From positions 1 through 64,000 of the forward strand of contig CAUJHZ010000074.1 of assembly GCA_963205185.1 (NCBI GenBank): 64,000 bases of DNA. Direction: 5' to 3'. The notes beneath the pieces were generated by a model that made no database searches, was not told the origin of the DNA, and saw only the letters and a list, made by a program, of their open reading frames with translations. The position numbers and the translations under genes are program-made. Shown here in pieces: positions 39,881-48,675 of the stretch. This DNA is from Planctomycetota bacterium (GTDB lineage: Bacteria; Planctomycetota; Phycisphaerae; Phycisphaerales; UBA5793). Numbering within the stretch: position 1 is the first letter of the stretch; every line of letters starts with the position of its first letter.

Positions 39881-42280
39881 TCACCCGAAGAGTCGGGCGC
39901 GGATGGCGGCGAGTTGCCGGGCCTGCGCCTCGCCGTCTTTGGCGCCGCCTTGCCGCCAGGCGCTGATGTGATGGTCAAAAGTGCCGCGACTGAGCAGCAG
40001 GCCCGCCGCGTTGATGCGGCCGCTGCGCACGGCAAGCGCGTCAAGCAGGCGGCGCTGGCGGCGGCTCAGGCCAAGCCCGGCCGCGACGGCGCGATACGCC
40101 GGCCCGTGCCGCCGGGCATCGCGAACGCTCCAGCGCAGGGCGGCGAAAGTCGCGCCGACGACGCCGGCGCCGAGCAGCGCCACGCCCAAGGCGCTCCACG
40201 ACAACCACGGCCAGTCCGATTCGCGTCCGACAAACGATCGCGAGATGTCGTTGAGGCGCGCCGACTGCGCCACGGACAGCGGCATGAGCGGCACTGCGGC
40301 CAGGCGCGAAAGGGGCCCGGCCGCCGCCGGCGCGGCTGACTTTGCGGGATGAAGTGCGGAGACTTCGCGCGGCGTCACCGCGCGCGCCGCGAGCCCGGCG
40401 TCCGCGCCTGACGGCGGCAGCGCGGGTCGATGCGCCGTCATCGCGGCCAGCAGACGACGGGCGGTGCGACGCGCGCGCTCGCGCACCGGTCGGCTCGCAT
40501 CGCGCCGGGCCAGTTCGGCCACGCGCGTGGCGCAGGGCGTCAGCGCCGACACCTCCGCAGCCCACAGCGCGCTGAGGCGGTGCAGCGGCCGCGGATCGCC
40601 GAGCATCTGCTCGAGCCGCGCTGCCGCCGCGTCGCGGTCGATGCGGGCGATCGCGGCGATCGCATTGGCGCGCGGCCGATTGTCCGGCCCTTCGCAGAGT
40701 TGCTCGAGCGCGTCGCGGCAGGTTTCGATCAGCGGCGGAGCCAGAACTTCGATCGCATTGGCGCGAGTTCGCACGTCGGCGTGGCGCAGGCCGGCAAGCA
40801 CGGCCTGGCGCGACGAGTCGCTGTCGATGGCGCCCAGCGCTTTGACCGCCGTGGCGCAGAGCCGCACATCCGCGCCGCGCGTGAGCGCGAGCAGTTCAAG
40901 TTCGACCTCGGCGAGGATCTGCAGATCGCCGGCCAGGCGGATGGCGCGGAGACACGTTTCGCGCTGTCGGGCGCTGAGGCGGCGGCGGATTTCGCTGATG
41001 ATCGCCTCGGGCTGTTCGCGCATGAGCAGGCGCGCCGCGAGGCGGTGCTCGACGCGCGGCCCGCTGCCGGACCAGTGCGACCACATCGATTCGAAGTCGG
41101 CTCGGTTGGAGTGGGCCGCGGCGATGGCGCGCACGCCGCGATGCGGGCTGCGGAGCAGCTGGCGCAGCGTGTCGGCCAGCCCCGCTGCGCGCCGCCGGAT
41201 GCAGTGGCGCACCGCAAGCGTCGCGAGGCGCTCGTCTTCATCGAAGCAGAATCGCATTGCGACGGCGTCGGCGCGCTCATCGCGCAGAATTGTCAGAGCG
41301 CGGAATGCTGCAAGTCGGGCGCGCGGCGAACGAAATGCGAGGCCGTCGGACAGCCGCATGATCCGCTGCTCGTCGGGCATGGGCACGGTCATGATCCACT
41401 CGGGAAGCGCCACCTGCGCCGCCGCGTCGAGTTCGAGTGCGACCGCCGAGGGCGGCGCCGCCGGGCGGCGCGGATCGAGCCGACGCAGCCGCGCCTGCTG
41501 TTGCGGCAGGTGAAGCAGGTGGGCGCGATCGGCAATCATCGCGGCGAAGTGAGGCGTCGGAGCGAGGCGAGCGATGTGTTCCAGCGCCTGCGAGCCGAGC
41601 GAGTCGATTCCCAGCCACGTCAGCAGATGTGGCGCGAGCTGCTCATCGGGCAGGCGCTTCATGAAGCCGCGCATCGCCATGTGGGTTGGATGATCGCGAT
41701 CAGCCATCCAGCGGCGCAGCGCCGGCCCCGGTGTGGCGATGAAGCGTGCCGCCGCGACGAGCACCGCCGTCTGCCGATGCTTCGGGTAGGAGTCGAGCGC
41801 CTCGGCCAGAGCCTCGTCGAGCCGCTGGGCTTCCGCCCTGCGGGCCCGCTCGTCGGACCCTCGGCCGAGGTGGGCCAGCGTGAGGCGGTCGATCGCCTCG
41901 GCCGCCGCCCGGCCCACGAGCGGGTCATGGTGCGAGAGGTTCTTTACCGCCTCGTCGAGTCCGCGAATCTGACCTGCTCGTCCGATCAACATTAATGCAT
42001 TTCGACGCTGGACCGGCTCGGAGGCCTCGGCGGCGGCGGCGATGGCGGCCGGCGCGCCCCCGGCCAGGTCGGCGGTGCGGCGGCGCAGGTCATCATCCAG
42101 GTCGTGCCAGCGCCGGATGAGCACCCCCACGGCCTCGCCGCACGGCCGCTGCAGCAGCGCGTCTGCAAGTGCCGGACATTCGTCCACTTCCGCGTGCTCG
42201 AGCGCATCGACCAGCGCGGCGACGGCGGCGGCATCGCTCAGGCGGTTCACGTGGCGCAGGCGGTGCTCGAGAGGCGGCAT
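39881..42280 (-). CDS. HEAT-repeat membrane protein
   Basis: The 799-aa protein is mostly alpha-helical repeats of HEAT type (AVRHCIRRRAAGLADTLRQLL, ATAVKALGAIDSDSSRQAVLAGL, ANAIAAIARIDRDAAAARLEQML). It has one membrane helix near 695-718 (WSALGVALLGAGVVGATFAAL) and a C-terminal helical domain with GLGLSRRQRRLLDALAVRSG. HEAT arrays are scaffolds for protein contacts. The C-terminal domain is probably cytoplasmic. No enzyme motif is seen. The start is ATG 42280, and the gene is divergent from the DUF2617-like gene. Confidence 0.75.
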   Translation of the reverse strand: MPPLEHRLRHVNRLSDAAAVAALVDALEHAEVDECPALADALLQRPCGEAVGVLIRRWHDLDDDLRRRTADLAGGAPAAIAAAAEASEPVQRRNALMLIGRAGQIRGLDEAVKNLSHHDPLVGRAAAEAIDRLTLAHLGRGSDERARRAEAQRLDEALAEALDSYPKHRQTAVLVAAARFIATPGPALRRWMADRDHPTHMAMRGFMKRLPDEQLAPHLLTWLGIDSLGSQALEHIARLAPTPHFAAMIADRAHLLHLPQQQARLRRLDPRRPAAPPSAVALELDAAAQVALPEWIMTVPMPDEQRIMRLSDGLAFRSPRARLAAFRALTILRDERADAVAMRFCFDEDERLATLAVRHCIRRRAAGLADTLRQLLRSPHRGVRAIAAAHSNRADFESMWSHWSGSGPRVEHRLAARLLMREQPEAIISEIRRRLSARQRETCLRAIRLAGDLQILAEVELELLALTRGADVRLCATAVKALGAIDSDSSRQAVLAGLRHADVRTRANAIEVLAPPLIETCRDALEQLCEGPDNRPRANAIAAIARIDRDAAAARLEQMLGDPRPLHRLSALWAAEVSALTPCATRVAELARRDASRPVRERARRTARRLLAAMTAHRPALPPSGADAGLAARAVTPREVSALHPAKSAAPAAAGPLSRLAAVPLMPLSVAQSARLNDISRSFVGRESDWPWLSWSALGVALLGAGVVGATFAALRWSVRDARRHGPAYRAVAAGLGLSRRQRRLLDALAVRSGRINAAGLLLSRGTFDHHISAWRQGGAKDGEAQARQLAAIRARLFG

Positions 42281-42523
42281 GCTGCTTTCCGTCTGGTGAA
42301 TGTTCCGGTTCGGGCGGGATCGATTCGACCCGAATCATCCCGCGCCGATCAGTCGTCCATCGGCCAGTCGCGTGCAACCTCTGCAAGACTTGACGGTTGT
42401 CCTGTGCAGATCGACGACGTACGACTGATCCGTGAAATCAATTGCCGGGAAGTGAAAGGCCGGAGGGGAAAAGCGGGAATCAGATTGGGGGGAAGGGGAT
42501 TTCCTCTGTTGGAAGGAGCCGAG

Positions 42524-43090
42524 ATGAGCACACTGTCTCCGCGGGCGCTGGCGTCGCTGCAGGCCTACCGGCTCATGCTCTTCTCCCGCGCCGTGCATCC
42601 GGAGTTCTTTGAGATCCGCAAGCGCCGCGCCAGCCGCTCTCACCAGTATGAACTCGACACCTGGCTGGCGCGGGGCGCGCACGTCATCACCTTCACGCAC
42701 GGCGGCGAGCACATCGTCGAAGTACTCACGCCCAACGAGCCCGCCGTGCCCCGGCGCGGCGTGGTCGAGTCGCTGCCCTGCGCGGGCGAGCGCGAGCACG
42801 AATCGCGCTTCGGCGGGCGGCTGAACTACATCACCAGCGTGCAGACCGAGATCGTGTCCGAGAACCTCTATCGCGCGACGCTGCGCGAGATGCACGAGCA
42901 CGCGGTGGAGAACAAGTCGCTCATGCACCGCTGGCGCGAGGACGACAGCCGCACCGACAGTCTCTCCGTGCTTGACGTGCAGTGCTACCCGTGGGAGGTG
43001 CACGCCCAGGCCTGGCACCTCGACGCCGGCTGCGGCCTGGTCCTGCGCTCGCAGGCGATCTTCGAGGTGCTGGCCCAGACGGACGAGTGA
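42524..43090 (+). CDS. DUF2617-like protein
   Basis: The 188-aa protein contains YRLMLFSRAVHPEFFEI and HVITFTHGGEHIVEVLT, then VVESLPCAGEREHE. This order (HPE-FE, then a T-GGH strand, then a charged ERE segment) resembles the DUF2617 family, found mainly in planctomycetes and of unknown role. ATG 42524 follows AAGGAG at good spacing, so the start is secure; the long upstream frame is not protein-like. It precedes the ileS leader on the same strand. Read-through into ileS is possible because no terminator separates them before the attenuator. Confidence 0.7.
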   Translation: MSTLSPRALASLQAYRLMLFSRAVHPEFFEIRKRRASRSHQYELDTWLARGAHVITFTHGGEHIVEVLTPNEPAVPRRGVVESLPCAGEREHESRFGGRLNYITSVQTEIVSENLYRATLREMHEHAVENKSLMHRWREDDSRTDSLSVLDVQCYPWEVHAQAWHLDAGCGLVLRSQAIFEVLAQTDE

Positions 43091-43117
43091 GCCAGAGACT
43101 CGGACGCCGCTGGAGAC

Positions 43118-43145
43118 TTGATCCTCTTGCGCCGATGAGTACACT
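43118..43145 (+). promoter_or_regulatory. possible promoter for the ileS leader transcript
   Basis: TTGATC (43118-43123) and TACACT (43140-43145) are spaced by 16 bases. The predicted start falls near 43152, only a few bases before the leader ATG at 43155. The leader peptide would then be translated from a leaderless or nearly leaderless mRNA, which fits the absence of a Shine-Dalgarno sequence there. Confidence 0.5.
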
Positions 43146-43154
43146 CGATCGACC

Positions 43155-43211
43155 ATGAAGCCCCTGACCGCCGCCATCTCGATTCGCATCAGCATTACCA
43201 AGCCCCACTGA
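43155..43211 (+). CDS. Ile-rich leader peptide upstream of ileS
   Basis: The 18-codon frame encodes MKPLTAAISIRISITKPH. Four isoleucine codons (43176 ATC, 43182 ATT, 43188 ATC, 43194 ATT) occupy every second position. That is four in 18 codons, in front of the gene for the enzyme that charges tRNA-Ile. It is too short to be a functional protein and sits in an otherwise gene-free 266-bp gap. The stop codon (43209-43211) directly abuts the second strand of the regulatory RNA. Read with the downstream stems it is best explained as an attenuator control peptide: slow decoding of Ile codons would change RNA folding. Confidence 0.75.
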   Translation: MKPLTAAISIRISITKPH

Positions 43212-43286
43212 GGCGGCGGGGAATCGGCGCGGCTCTGGCGAGCACCAGCAACAACCGATTTCAGGCCCCGCCTCCGGTGGGGCCTG
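43168..43286 (+). promoter_or_regulatory. candidate isoleucine attenuator of ileS (competing RNA stems)
   Basis: Segment 1 is CCGCCGCC (43168-43175), just before the Ile codons. Segment 2 is GGCGGCGG (43212-43219), just after the leader stop, and pairs perfectly with segment 1. An overlapping part of segment 2 (43215-43227) pairs over 13 bp with segment 3 (43255-43260 plus 43266-43272, one 5-base bulge). Segment 3 also forms the left arm of the hairpin 43262-43286 with segment 4. So 1:2 and 3:4 can coexist, while 2:3 excludes both. A ribosome stalled on Ile codons covers segment 1 and allows 2:3, giving read-through into ileS. A ribosome at the stop codon covers segment 2 and allows 3:4, giving termination. 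Confidence 0.72.
43262..43286 (+). terminator. attenuator terminator hairpin of the ileS leader
   Basis: An 11-bp stem (43262-43272 with 43276-43286, one G-U pair) closes a 3-base loop TCC. It is followed by TTGCGTTGG, a weak U tract. It lies 70 bases before ATG 43357. Confidence 0.65.
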
Positions 43287-43356
43287 TTGCGTTGGTCCGG
43301 TAGACTTGCACCCACGAGTTGACCGCCTGCGGTCGCTTTTTCGAGAGAATCCAGCC

Positions 43357-46320
43357 ATGAGCAGCGAATCGTCCAGTCCCGCTTCCACCCAGGCCCAGGG
43401 CGACAAACCGTCCTACAAGCAGACGCTCAATCTGCCTAAGACGGCATTTCCGATGCGGGCCAACCTGGTCCAGAACGAACCCGCCAGCATGAAGCGGTGG
43501 GACGGCATGCGCCTCTACGACACCCTGCGGCAGTTGTCCGCAGACGAAAGGCGCGACCTCTGGTCCTTCCACGACGGCCCGCCGTACGCCAACGGCTCGA
43601 TCCACCTCGGCCACCTGCTCAACAAGGTGCTCAAGGACTTCGTCGTTCGCACCCGCACGATGCAGGGGCTCGACGTGCCGTACGTGCCCGGCTGGGACTG
43701 CCACGGCCTGCCCATCGAGCACAAGGTGATGACCGAACTCGTCGAGTCGGGCAAGGCCGCCAAACTCGACACGCTCAGCGATGATGATCGGCGCATGGCG
43801 GTGCGGCGCGAGTGCCGCAAGTACGCCGAGAAGTTCATCAAACTGCAGACGGGGCAGATGAGGCAGCTTCTGACCGTTGCGGACTATGACCATCCGTATC
43901 TGACCATGCAGCCCGAGTATGAGGCGGCGACGCTCGAAGTGTTTGCGAACCTCGTCGAGCACGGCCTGGTGTACCGGGCGCTCAAGCCGGTGCACTGGTC
44001 GATCGCGAACCAGACGGCGCTGGCCGAGGCTGAACTGGAGTATTACGACCGGCAGGACCTGTCGGTGTACGTGTGGTTCGAGGTTGAAGATGTGGCGGCC
44101 CTGCTCAAGGCGTTCGGGCTGGCCGGCAAGGATCCGAAGGAGTTCGCCGACCTCAAGCCGTCGCTGATGATCTGGACCACGACGCCGTGGACGCTGCCGG
44201 CGAATCTCGCAGTGGCGGTGCATCCGCGTTACGAATACGTGCTGGCGATGATGGGCGGCCGGCCGACGGTGATCGCGGCGGAGTTGTACGCAAAAGTGAA
44301 ATCGCTGCGCGAGAAGAGCAGCGCGCACGGCGCCGCTGAACTGGGCCGCTGCAAGGGCGCGGACCTGCTCGGCCTCACGTATCGCCATCCGTTCTGCAAT
44401 CGCGTTTCGCCGGTGGTTTCCGCCGAATACGTCACGCTCGAAGACGGCACGGGCCTGGTGCACACGGCGCCAGGACACGGAGCCGAGGACTTCCAGACGG
44501 GTCACGCCAACGGGCTCGACATCTACTGCCCCGTGCGCGCTGACGGCACCTACGACGACACCGTGCCGGATTGGCTCCGCGGCATGGACATCTGGAAAGC
44601 GAACGAGGTGATCGCGAAACGGCTTGAAGACGATGGCGCGATGTACTTCTCGCACACGTTCACCCACTCTTATCCGCACGACTGGCGCGGCAAGACGCCG
44701 GTGATCTTCCGCGCGACGGAGCAGTGGTTTGCGGCCGTTGATAAGCCCCGCGCCGGCGATCTCGATCTGCGCACGCTGGCGCTGGATCAGACGCGCGATG
44801 ATGTGAAGTTCTACCCGGAGTGGGGCCGCAACCGTATGCGCGGCATGCTCGAAAGCCGGCCGGACTGGTGCCTGAGCCGCCAGCGCGCGTGGGGTCTGCC
44901 GATCCCGGCTTTCTTCGACGCCGACGGCAATTACCTGCTGACCAGGCGCACCGTCATGTGCGTGGCCGAGAAAGTGCGAGTCAAGGGCAGCGATGCGTGG
45001 TTCACAATGAGCCCGGCGCAGTTGCTCGAAGGCTACGACGCCGCGAGCGATCCCGATGCGCCTGATTCCTTCAAAGCCCAGGCTTGGCAAAGCGTGGGCC
45101 CTGAGAGTCTGCGCAAGAGCAGCGACATCTTCGACGTGTGGTTCGAATCCGGCTGCTCCTGGCACGCAGTCATGGACCAGCGCGGCCAGGCGGATCTCGC
45201 GAACGGCAAACCCGTCGAACTCTACCTCGAAGGCTCTGACCAGCACCGCGGCTGGTTCCAGGTGTCGCTGCTCACCGCTCTGGGCGCCACGGGGCGCGCG
45301 CCCTTCAAAGCCCTGCTCACGCACGGCTTCACCGTTGACAAAGACGGCAAAAAGATGAGCAAGAGCCTGGGCAACACGATCGAAGTCGAAGACCTGCTCA
45401 AGAAGTACGGCGCCGACGTGTGCCGCTGGTGGGTGGCGTCGATCAACTTCGAGGGCGACATCAAGGTCGATTACTCGCTCTTTGACGTGGCCGGCGAGTC
45501 GTACCGCAAGGTGCGCAATACGCTGCGCTTCCTGCTGAGCAATCTCGACGACTACACGCCCCTTGACCAGCGCGAGACGATGCCCGGCGCCAGTCTCGAT
45601 GCGTGGGTGCTCGGTGAGTACAACCGCGTGTCGCAAGAGGTGCGCGCTGCATACGACCGCTACGACTTCCGCGCGGCTCACAGCACTCTGTACGACTTCT
45701 GCAATGACACGCTCAGCGCCGTCTATCTCGCCGCGACCAAGGATCGGCTCTATTGCGACCGGCCCGACAGCATGCGCCGGCGGCGAACGCAGCGGGCGAT
45801 GTGGGAACTGTGCGACGGGTTGTGCAGGCTGCTGGCGCCGATCCTGCCGCACACGGCTGACGAGGCGTACCGCTCGCTGTGGAAAGTGGATGCAAAGGAC
45901 ACATCGCGCTGCGTGCAGTTGACGACGTACCTCGATGCGATTGACGTTTCGGCGGACGCGGCGTGGACGAAGGTCATGGCTGCGCGCGAGGCGTCGCAGC
46001 AGACGCTCGAAGCGGCGCGGGCGGCGCAGGTGATCGAGAACCCGCTCGACGCCGAGGTGCATGTGCAAGACGCAGACGGCGCCCTGGCGGCGTTCGCCAC
46101 CCGCTTTGCCGACGCGACGGGCGACTCCTTCGAGGCTGAATTCGCGGACCTGCTGGGCGTGAGCCGCGTGAAGTTCGTGGGTCCGGGCGCCGCGCGCGTC
46201 GTCGCGCTCGCCGACGAGCCTCGCTGCGAGCGCAGCTGGAAGCGCGATGGAACCGTGAAGCAGCGAAGCGACGGCGGCTGGCTGACGGACCGCGACGCCC
46301 AGGCCGTTGGCGTGGCGTAG
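43357..46320 (+). CDS. ileS: isoleucyl-tRNA synthetase
   Basis: IleRS charges tRNA-Ile and edits valine. The 987-aa protein has the class I signatures GPPYANGSIHLGH (HLGH at 83-86) and KMSKS (666-670), an editing domain with WTTTPWTLPANLA, and an anticodon-binding domain with GWFQVS before it. At the C-terminus, where bacterial IleRS often has a four-cysteine zinc finger, only CERSWKRDG remains, with Arg and Ser replacing most cysteines; the finger is degenerate. ATG 43357 is chosen because the upstream frame has no family match; GAGAGA precedes it. Expression is probably set by the leader at 43155-43286. Confidence 0.97.
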   Translation: MSSESSSPASTQAQGDKPSYKQTLNLPKTAFPMRANLVQNEPASMKRWDGMRLYDTLRQLSADERRDLWSFHDGPPYANGSIHLGHLLNKVLKDFVVRTRTMQGLDVPYVPGWDCHGLPIEHKVMTELVESGKAAKLDTLSDDDRRMAVRRECRKYAEKFIKLQTGQMRQLLTVADYDHPYLTMQPEYEAATLEVFANLVEHGLVYRALKPVHWSIANQTALAEAELEYYDRQDLSVYVWFEVEDVAALLKAFGLAGKDPKEFADLKPSLMIWTTTPWTLPANLAVAVHPRYEYVLAMMGGRPTVIAAELYAKVKSLREKSSAHGAAELGRCKGADLLGLTYRHPFCNRVSPVVSAEYVTLEDGTGLVHTAPGHGAEDFQTGHANGLDIYCPVRADGTYDDTVPDWLRGMDIWKANEVIAKRLEDDGAMYFSHTFTHSYPHDWRGKTPVIFRATEQWFAAVDKPRAGDLDLRTLALDQTRDDVKFYPEWGRNRMRGMLESRPDWCLSRQRAWGLPIPAFFDADGNYLLTRRTVMCVAEKVRVKGSDAWFTMSPAQLLEGYDAASDPDAPDSFKAQAWQSVGPESLRKSSDIFDVWFESGCSWHAVMDQRGQADLANGKPVELYLEGSDQHRGWFQVSLLTALGATGRAPFKALLTHGFTVDKDGKKMSKSLGNTIEVEDLLKKYGADVCRWWVASINFEGDIKVDYSLFDVAGESYRKVRNTLRFLLSNLDDYTPLDQRETMPGASLDAWVLGEYNRVSQEVRAAYDRYDFRAAHSTLYDFCNDTLSAVYLAATKDRLYCDRPDSMRRRRTQRAMWELCDGLCRLLAPILPHTADEAYRSLWKVDAKDTSRCVQLTTYLDAIDVSADAAWTKVMAAREASQQTLEAARAAQVIENPLDAEVHVQDADGALAAFATRFADATGDSFEAEFADLLGVSRVKFVGPGAARVVALADEPRCERSWKRDGTVKQRSDGGWLTDRDAQAVGVA

Positions 46321-46381
46321 AGGCGCGGCGTGCAGACGATGCGCTCGCCCGCGCGGCGACCGGTCTCGTCCAGAGGCCGAT

Positions 46382-47332
46382 TCACTTCACGTGCGGCACG
46401 AAGATGAGCACGAAGCGCGTGTCGCCGTCGGGGCTGACCAGCGCTTCTTCACCGGCGGTGCGGATCCGCGGGCTGGCGGGACCGGCGGGCTGCGGCTGGG
46501 CGCCGACCGGCGCGAGCCCGGCTCCTGGTTCTCCGGCGGGCTTGCCTGGCTCAGCTTCCGGCTCGAGCTGCGGCGGCGCCACCTCCTTCTCGTCGGCCGG
46601 CTTGTCTGCGGACGGGGCGGCCGCGACGCCGGCGGGCGCGATGGCCGTCACCAGCACCGCCCACTCTCCATCGAGATCCATGCGCAGCGCCGACGTCGGA
46701 ACGTAGACCCCCATGCGTGCTTCGCGCACCGGATCGGGCGCAAGCGGGTCGCGGCGCGGCTGGTGAAACTGCACAACCGTCTCGAGCCTCAACATCGGCG
46801 CCAGTGAATCGATCAGCGGATAGTCGCGCATCAGCATGCGGAAGCGGCCGTCGGTGAACTCGCCGATCTCCCCGCCCACGCGCACGAGTCGCGGGGTGTC
46901 GAGGCGCGGCGCCGTCACCACCGCTCTCCACTCGGGCACGAAGCCCAAGTGAATACGTTCGACGATCGGCTCACCCGTGAGCGCCACGAGGAACTCAGTC
47001 GACTTCTTCCGATCAGCGAGCAATTCGACGGGAATGGCGACGACGATCAGCCCCTCGCTGCGAAGGCGGTCCAGTTGCTCGGCGCTGAGCCCCAGCGGCT
47101 CGGCGGAGTATGGCGCCAGAACGTCTTCGAGTTTTTGCTTGTGCCGATACGGCCGGTTGAGGAGGCGATACACCTCCATGCCCTGCTGCATCGAATCCAG
47201 AAGCGATGGACCGGGGCCCGAAGCCTGGGCCGAAGGTTCGACCGCCTCCGACGGCGCCCGGCAGCCGTGGCTCAGGACCAGTGCGGCGGCGGCCAGCAGC
47301 ACCGCGGCGATACGTCTCACGGAATTGCTCAT
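46382..47332 (-). CDS. lipoprotein of unknown function
   Basis: The 316-aa precursor has a lipoprotein signal ending in LSHGC (Cys24). The mature part holds an N-terminal helical region, beta-rich segments (LIVVAIPVELLADRKKSTEFLVAL, ARMGVYVPTSALRMDL) and a Pro/Glu-rich disordered stretch (about 232-285). It closes with TRFVLIFVPHVK. No family was recognised. It is anchored in a membrane and is convergent with ileS, with 61 bp between the stops. Confidence 0.65.
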   Translation of the reverse strand: MSNSVRRIAAVLLAAAALVLSHGCRAPSEAVEPSAQASGPGPSLLDSMQQGMEVYRLLNRPYRHKQKLEDVLAPYSAEPLGLSAEQLDRLRSEGLIVVAIPVELLADRKKSTEFLVALTGEPIVERIHLGFVPEWRAVVTAPRLDTPRLVRVGGEIGEFTDGRFRMLMRDYPLIDSLAPMLRLETVVQFHQPRRDPLAPDPVREARMGVYVPTSALRMDLDGEWAVLVTAIAPAGVAAAPSADKPADEKEVAPPQLEPEAEPGKPAGEPGAGLAPVGAQPQPAGPASPRIRTAGEEALVSPDGDTRFVLIFVPHVK

Positions 47333-47409
47333 TGGGGTTCCGTTCGTTTCCTCGCTCGACTCGCCCGCCCGACCTCCAATGATACCGGATGCCCCAGGCG
47401 TCTCACGCC

Positions 47410-47961
47410 ATGCATGATGATGTCGATCGGGTGCTGTTCAGCCGGGACGCAATCGCCGCGCGCGTGGCCGAACTGGGCCAGGCGATTGCCGACGACCTCG
47501 ATGCGCTGGCGGACCATCCGACGGAGGTCATGCTCGTGCCGGTGCTGACGGGCTCGATGGTGTTCGTGGCCGATCTGATTCGCCACCTGCCGCACAAACT
47601 GCGCATCGGGGTGATGAGCGTGAGCAGCTATCCGGGCCGATCAATCGAGAGCAAGGGAGCGCTCATCCGCGGCGGGCTGCCTGACGACCTCGCCGGCAAG
47701 CATGTGCTCATCGTCGATGACATCCTCGACACGGGGCAGACGCTCACGCTGGTGCGCGACATCATCGCCGAGCAGCGCCCGGCCGAGGTGCGCACGTGCG
47801 TGCTGCTGCGCAAGGACCGGGAGCAGGCACGCTCCTTTCCCGTCGATTACGTAGGCTTTGACATTCCCGACGAGTTTGTCGTCGGTTACGGGCTCGATTA
47901 CAACGACTATTACCGCAACCTGCCCGACATCGTGACCCTGCGAACCGAGGCGCTGCGATGA
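47410..47961 (+). CDS. hpt: hypoxanthine phosphoribosyltransferase
   Basis: The enzyme salvages hypoxanthine or guanine with PRPP to give IMP or GMP. The 183-aa protein has the family length, the PRPP loop VLIVDDILDTGQTL (99-112), VPVLTGSMVFVADLIR near the N-terminus, the flexible loop SSYPGRS and the base-binding VDYVGFDIPDEFVVGYGLDYN. ATG 47410 aligns best; ATG/GTG codons upstream extend the frame by seven residues. Its stop overlaps the start of the PH-domain gene as ATGA. Confidence 0.95.
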   Translation: MHDDVDRVLFSRDAIAARVAELGQAIADDLDALADHPTEVMLVPVLTGSMVFVADLIRHLPHKLRIGVMSVSSYPGRSIESKGALIRGGLPDDLAGKHVLIVDDILDTGQTLTLVRDIIAEQRPAEVRTCVLLRKDREQARSFPVDYVGFDIPDEFVVGYGLDYNDYYRNLPDIVTLRTEALR

Positions 47962-48614
47962 CGTCCCGGCACCATGACGAAATCGACCGCGCGCGGCGCG
48001 GCGGACAAACCGGGGCGAAGCGCGGCGGCGGCGCTGCGGCGGCGCCGACCGCCTATGCCGCAGGCGGCGAGGCCGTCGATGGCATCACGCGGCCGGTGGA
48101 CCAGGCGCGCGCGGCGCTGCCGGCTGACCTGCTCGGCGACGATGAGATCATCATCATGTGGCTCAAGCCCAGCCCGCTGTACATCATCCTCGCTTCGCTG
48201 GGCAGCCTGGTGCTCATTGCCGCGATCACGCTGCTGCTGGCGTACCTCGCCACGATCTCCCTGCCCAATGCTGCGTGGTCGGATGGCGATGCATTTCTGT
48301 TCGGCGCGACGGTCGCGCTCATCCGTCTCGGCTGGCAGGCGGCGGAGTGGTGGAGCCAGACCTACGTCCTGACCGACCGGCGCATCATCGCCGTGTATGG
48401 CGTGCTCCGTCGGGCTTACTTCCACGCGCCGCTCCAGCAGATCCAGCACATCGCGGTCATTCAGACCATCCGCGAGCGCGTCTTCGGCCTGGGGACCCTG
48501 GCCTTTGCCACCGCGGGCAGCGATCGCTACGACGCGGCGTGGCTGAGCCTGGCCGGTCCGTTTGGCGTGTACAAGCAGGTGAACCGGACGATCGACCGGT
48601 ACGTGCGGCGCTGA
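47958..48614 (+). CDS. bacterial PH-domain (DUF304-like) membrane protein
   Basis: The 218-aa protein has a basic, Gly/Ala-rich N-terminus (1-50), two close membrane helices (about 70-115, LYIILASLGSLVLIAAITLLL and a second one) and a bacterial PH-like domain. The domain shows TYVLTDRRIIAVYGVLRRAYFHAPLQQIQHIAVIQTIRERVFGLGTLAFATAG, the classic order of the YdbT/bPH2 family: a Tyr-x-L-T-R-R start, Q-I and G-L-G-T-L. It follows hpt with overlapping start and stop, so the two are co-translated. Its role is unknown; related proteins are stress- or envelope-linked. Confidence 0.82.
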   Translation: MTSRHHDEIDRARRGGQTGAKRGGGAAAAPTAYAAGGEAVDGITRPVDQARAALPADLLGDDEIIIMWLKPSPLYIILASLGSLVLIAAITLLLAYLATISLPNAAWSDGDAFLFGATVALIRLGWQAAEWWSQTYVLTDRRIIAVYGVLRRAYFHAPLQQIQHIAVIQTIRERVFGLGTLAFATAGSDRYDAAWLSLAGPFGVYKQVNRTIDRYVRR

Positions 48615-48620
48615 GCAATG

Positions 48621-48659
48621 AAAAAGCCGTCGGCGTCCGCCGACGGCCATAGGCTTTTT
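48621..48659. terminator. bidirectional terminator between the hpt operon and a pseudopilin gene
   Basis: The stem GCCGTCGG / CCGACGGC (48626-48633 with 48640-48647, loop CGTCCG) is flanked by AAAAAGCC and GGCTTTTT, which also pair. Both strands therefore end in a run of U. It serves both convergent genes. Confidence 0.88.
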
Positions 48660-48675
48660 ACTCGATGCCTGCTCC

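Noticed and set aside
42104-42523. N-terminal extension of the DUF2617-like protein
   Set aside because: The frame is open but overlaps the divergent HEAT gene, and a strong AAGGAG marks ATG 42524 as the start.
43100-43360. T-box riboswitch upstream of ileS
   Set aside because: The conserved T-box sequence (AGGGTGG-ACCGCG) and a specifier stem I were looked for and not seen; the competing stems and Ile-rich peptide explain the region better.
43261-46068. 935-codon minus-strand open frame
   Set aside because: It is antisense to ileS and has no recognisable domain; it is a GC-driven shadow that happens to cover the attenuator as well.
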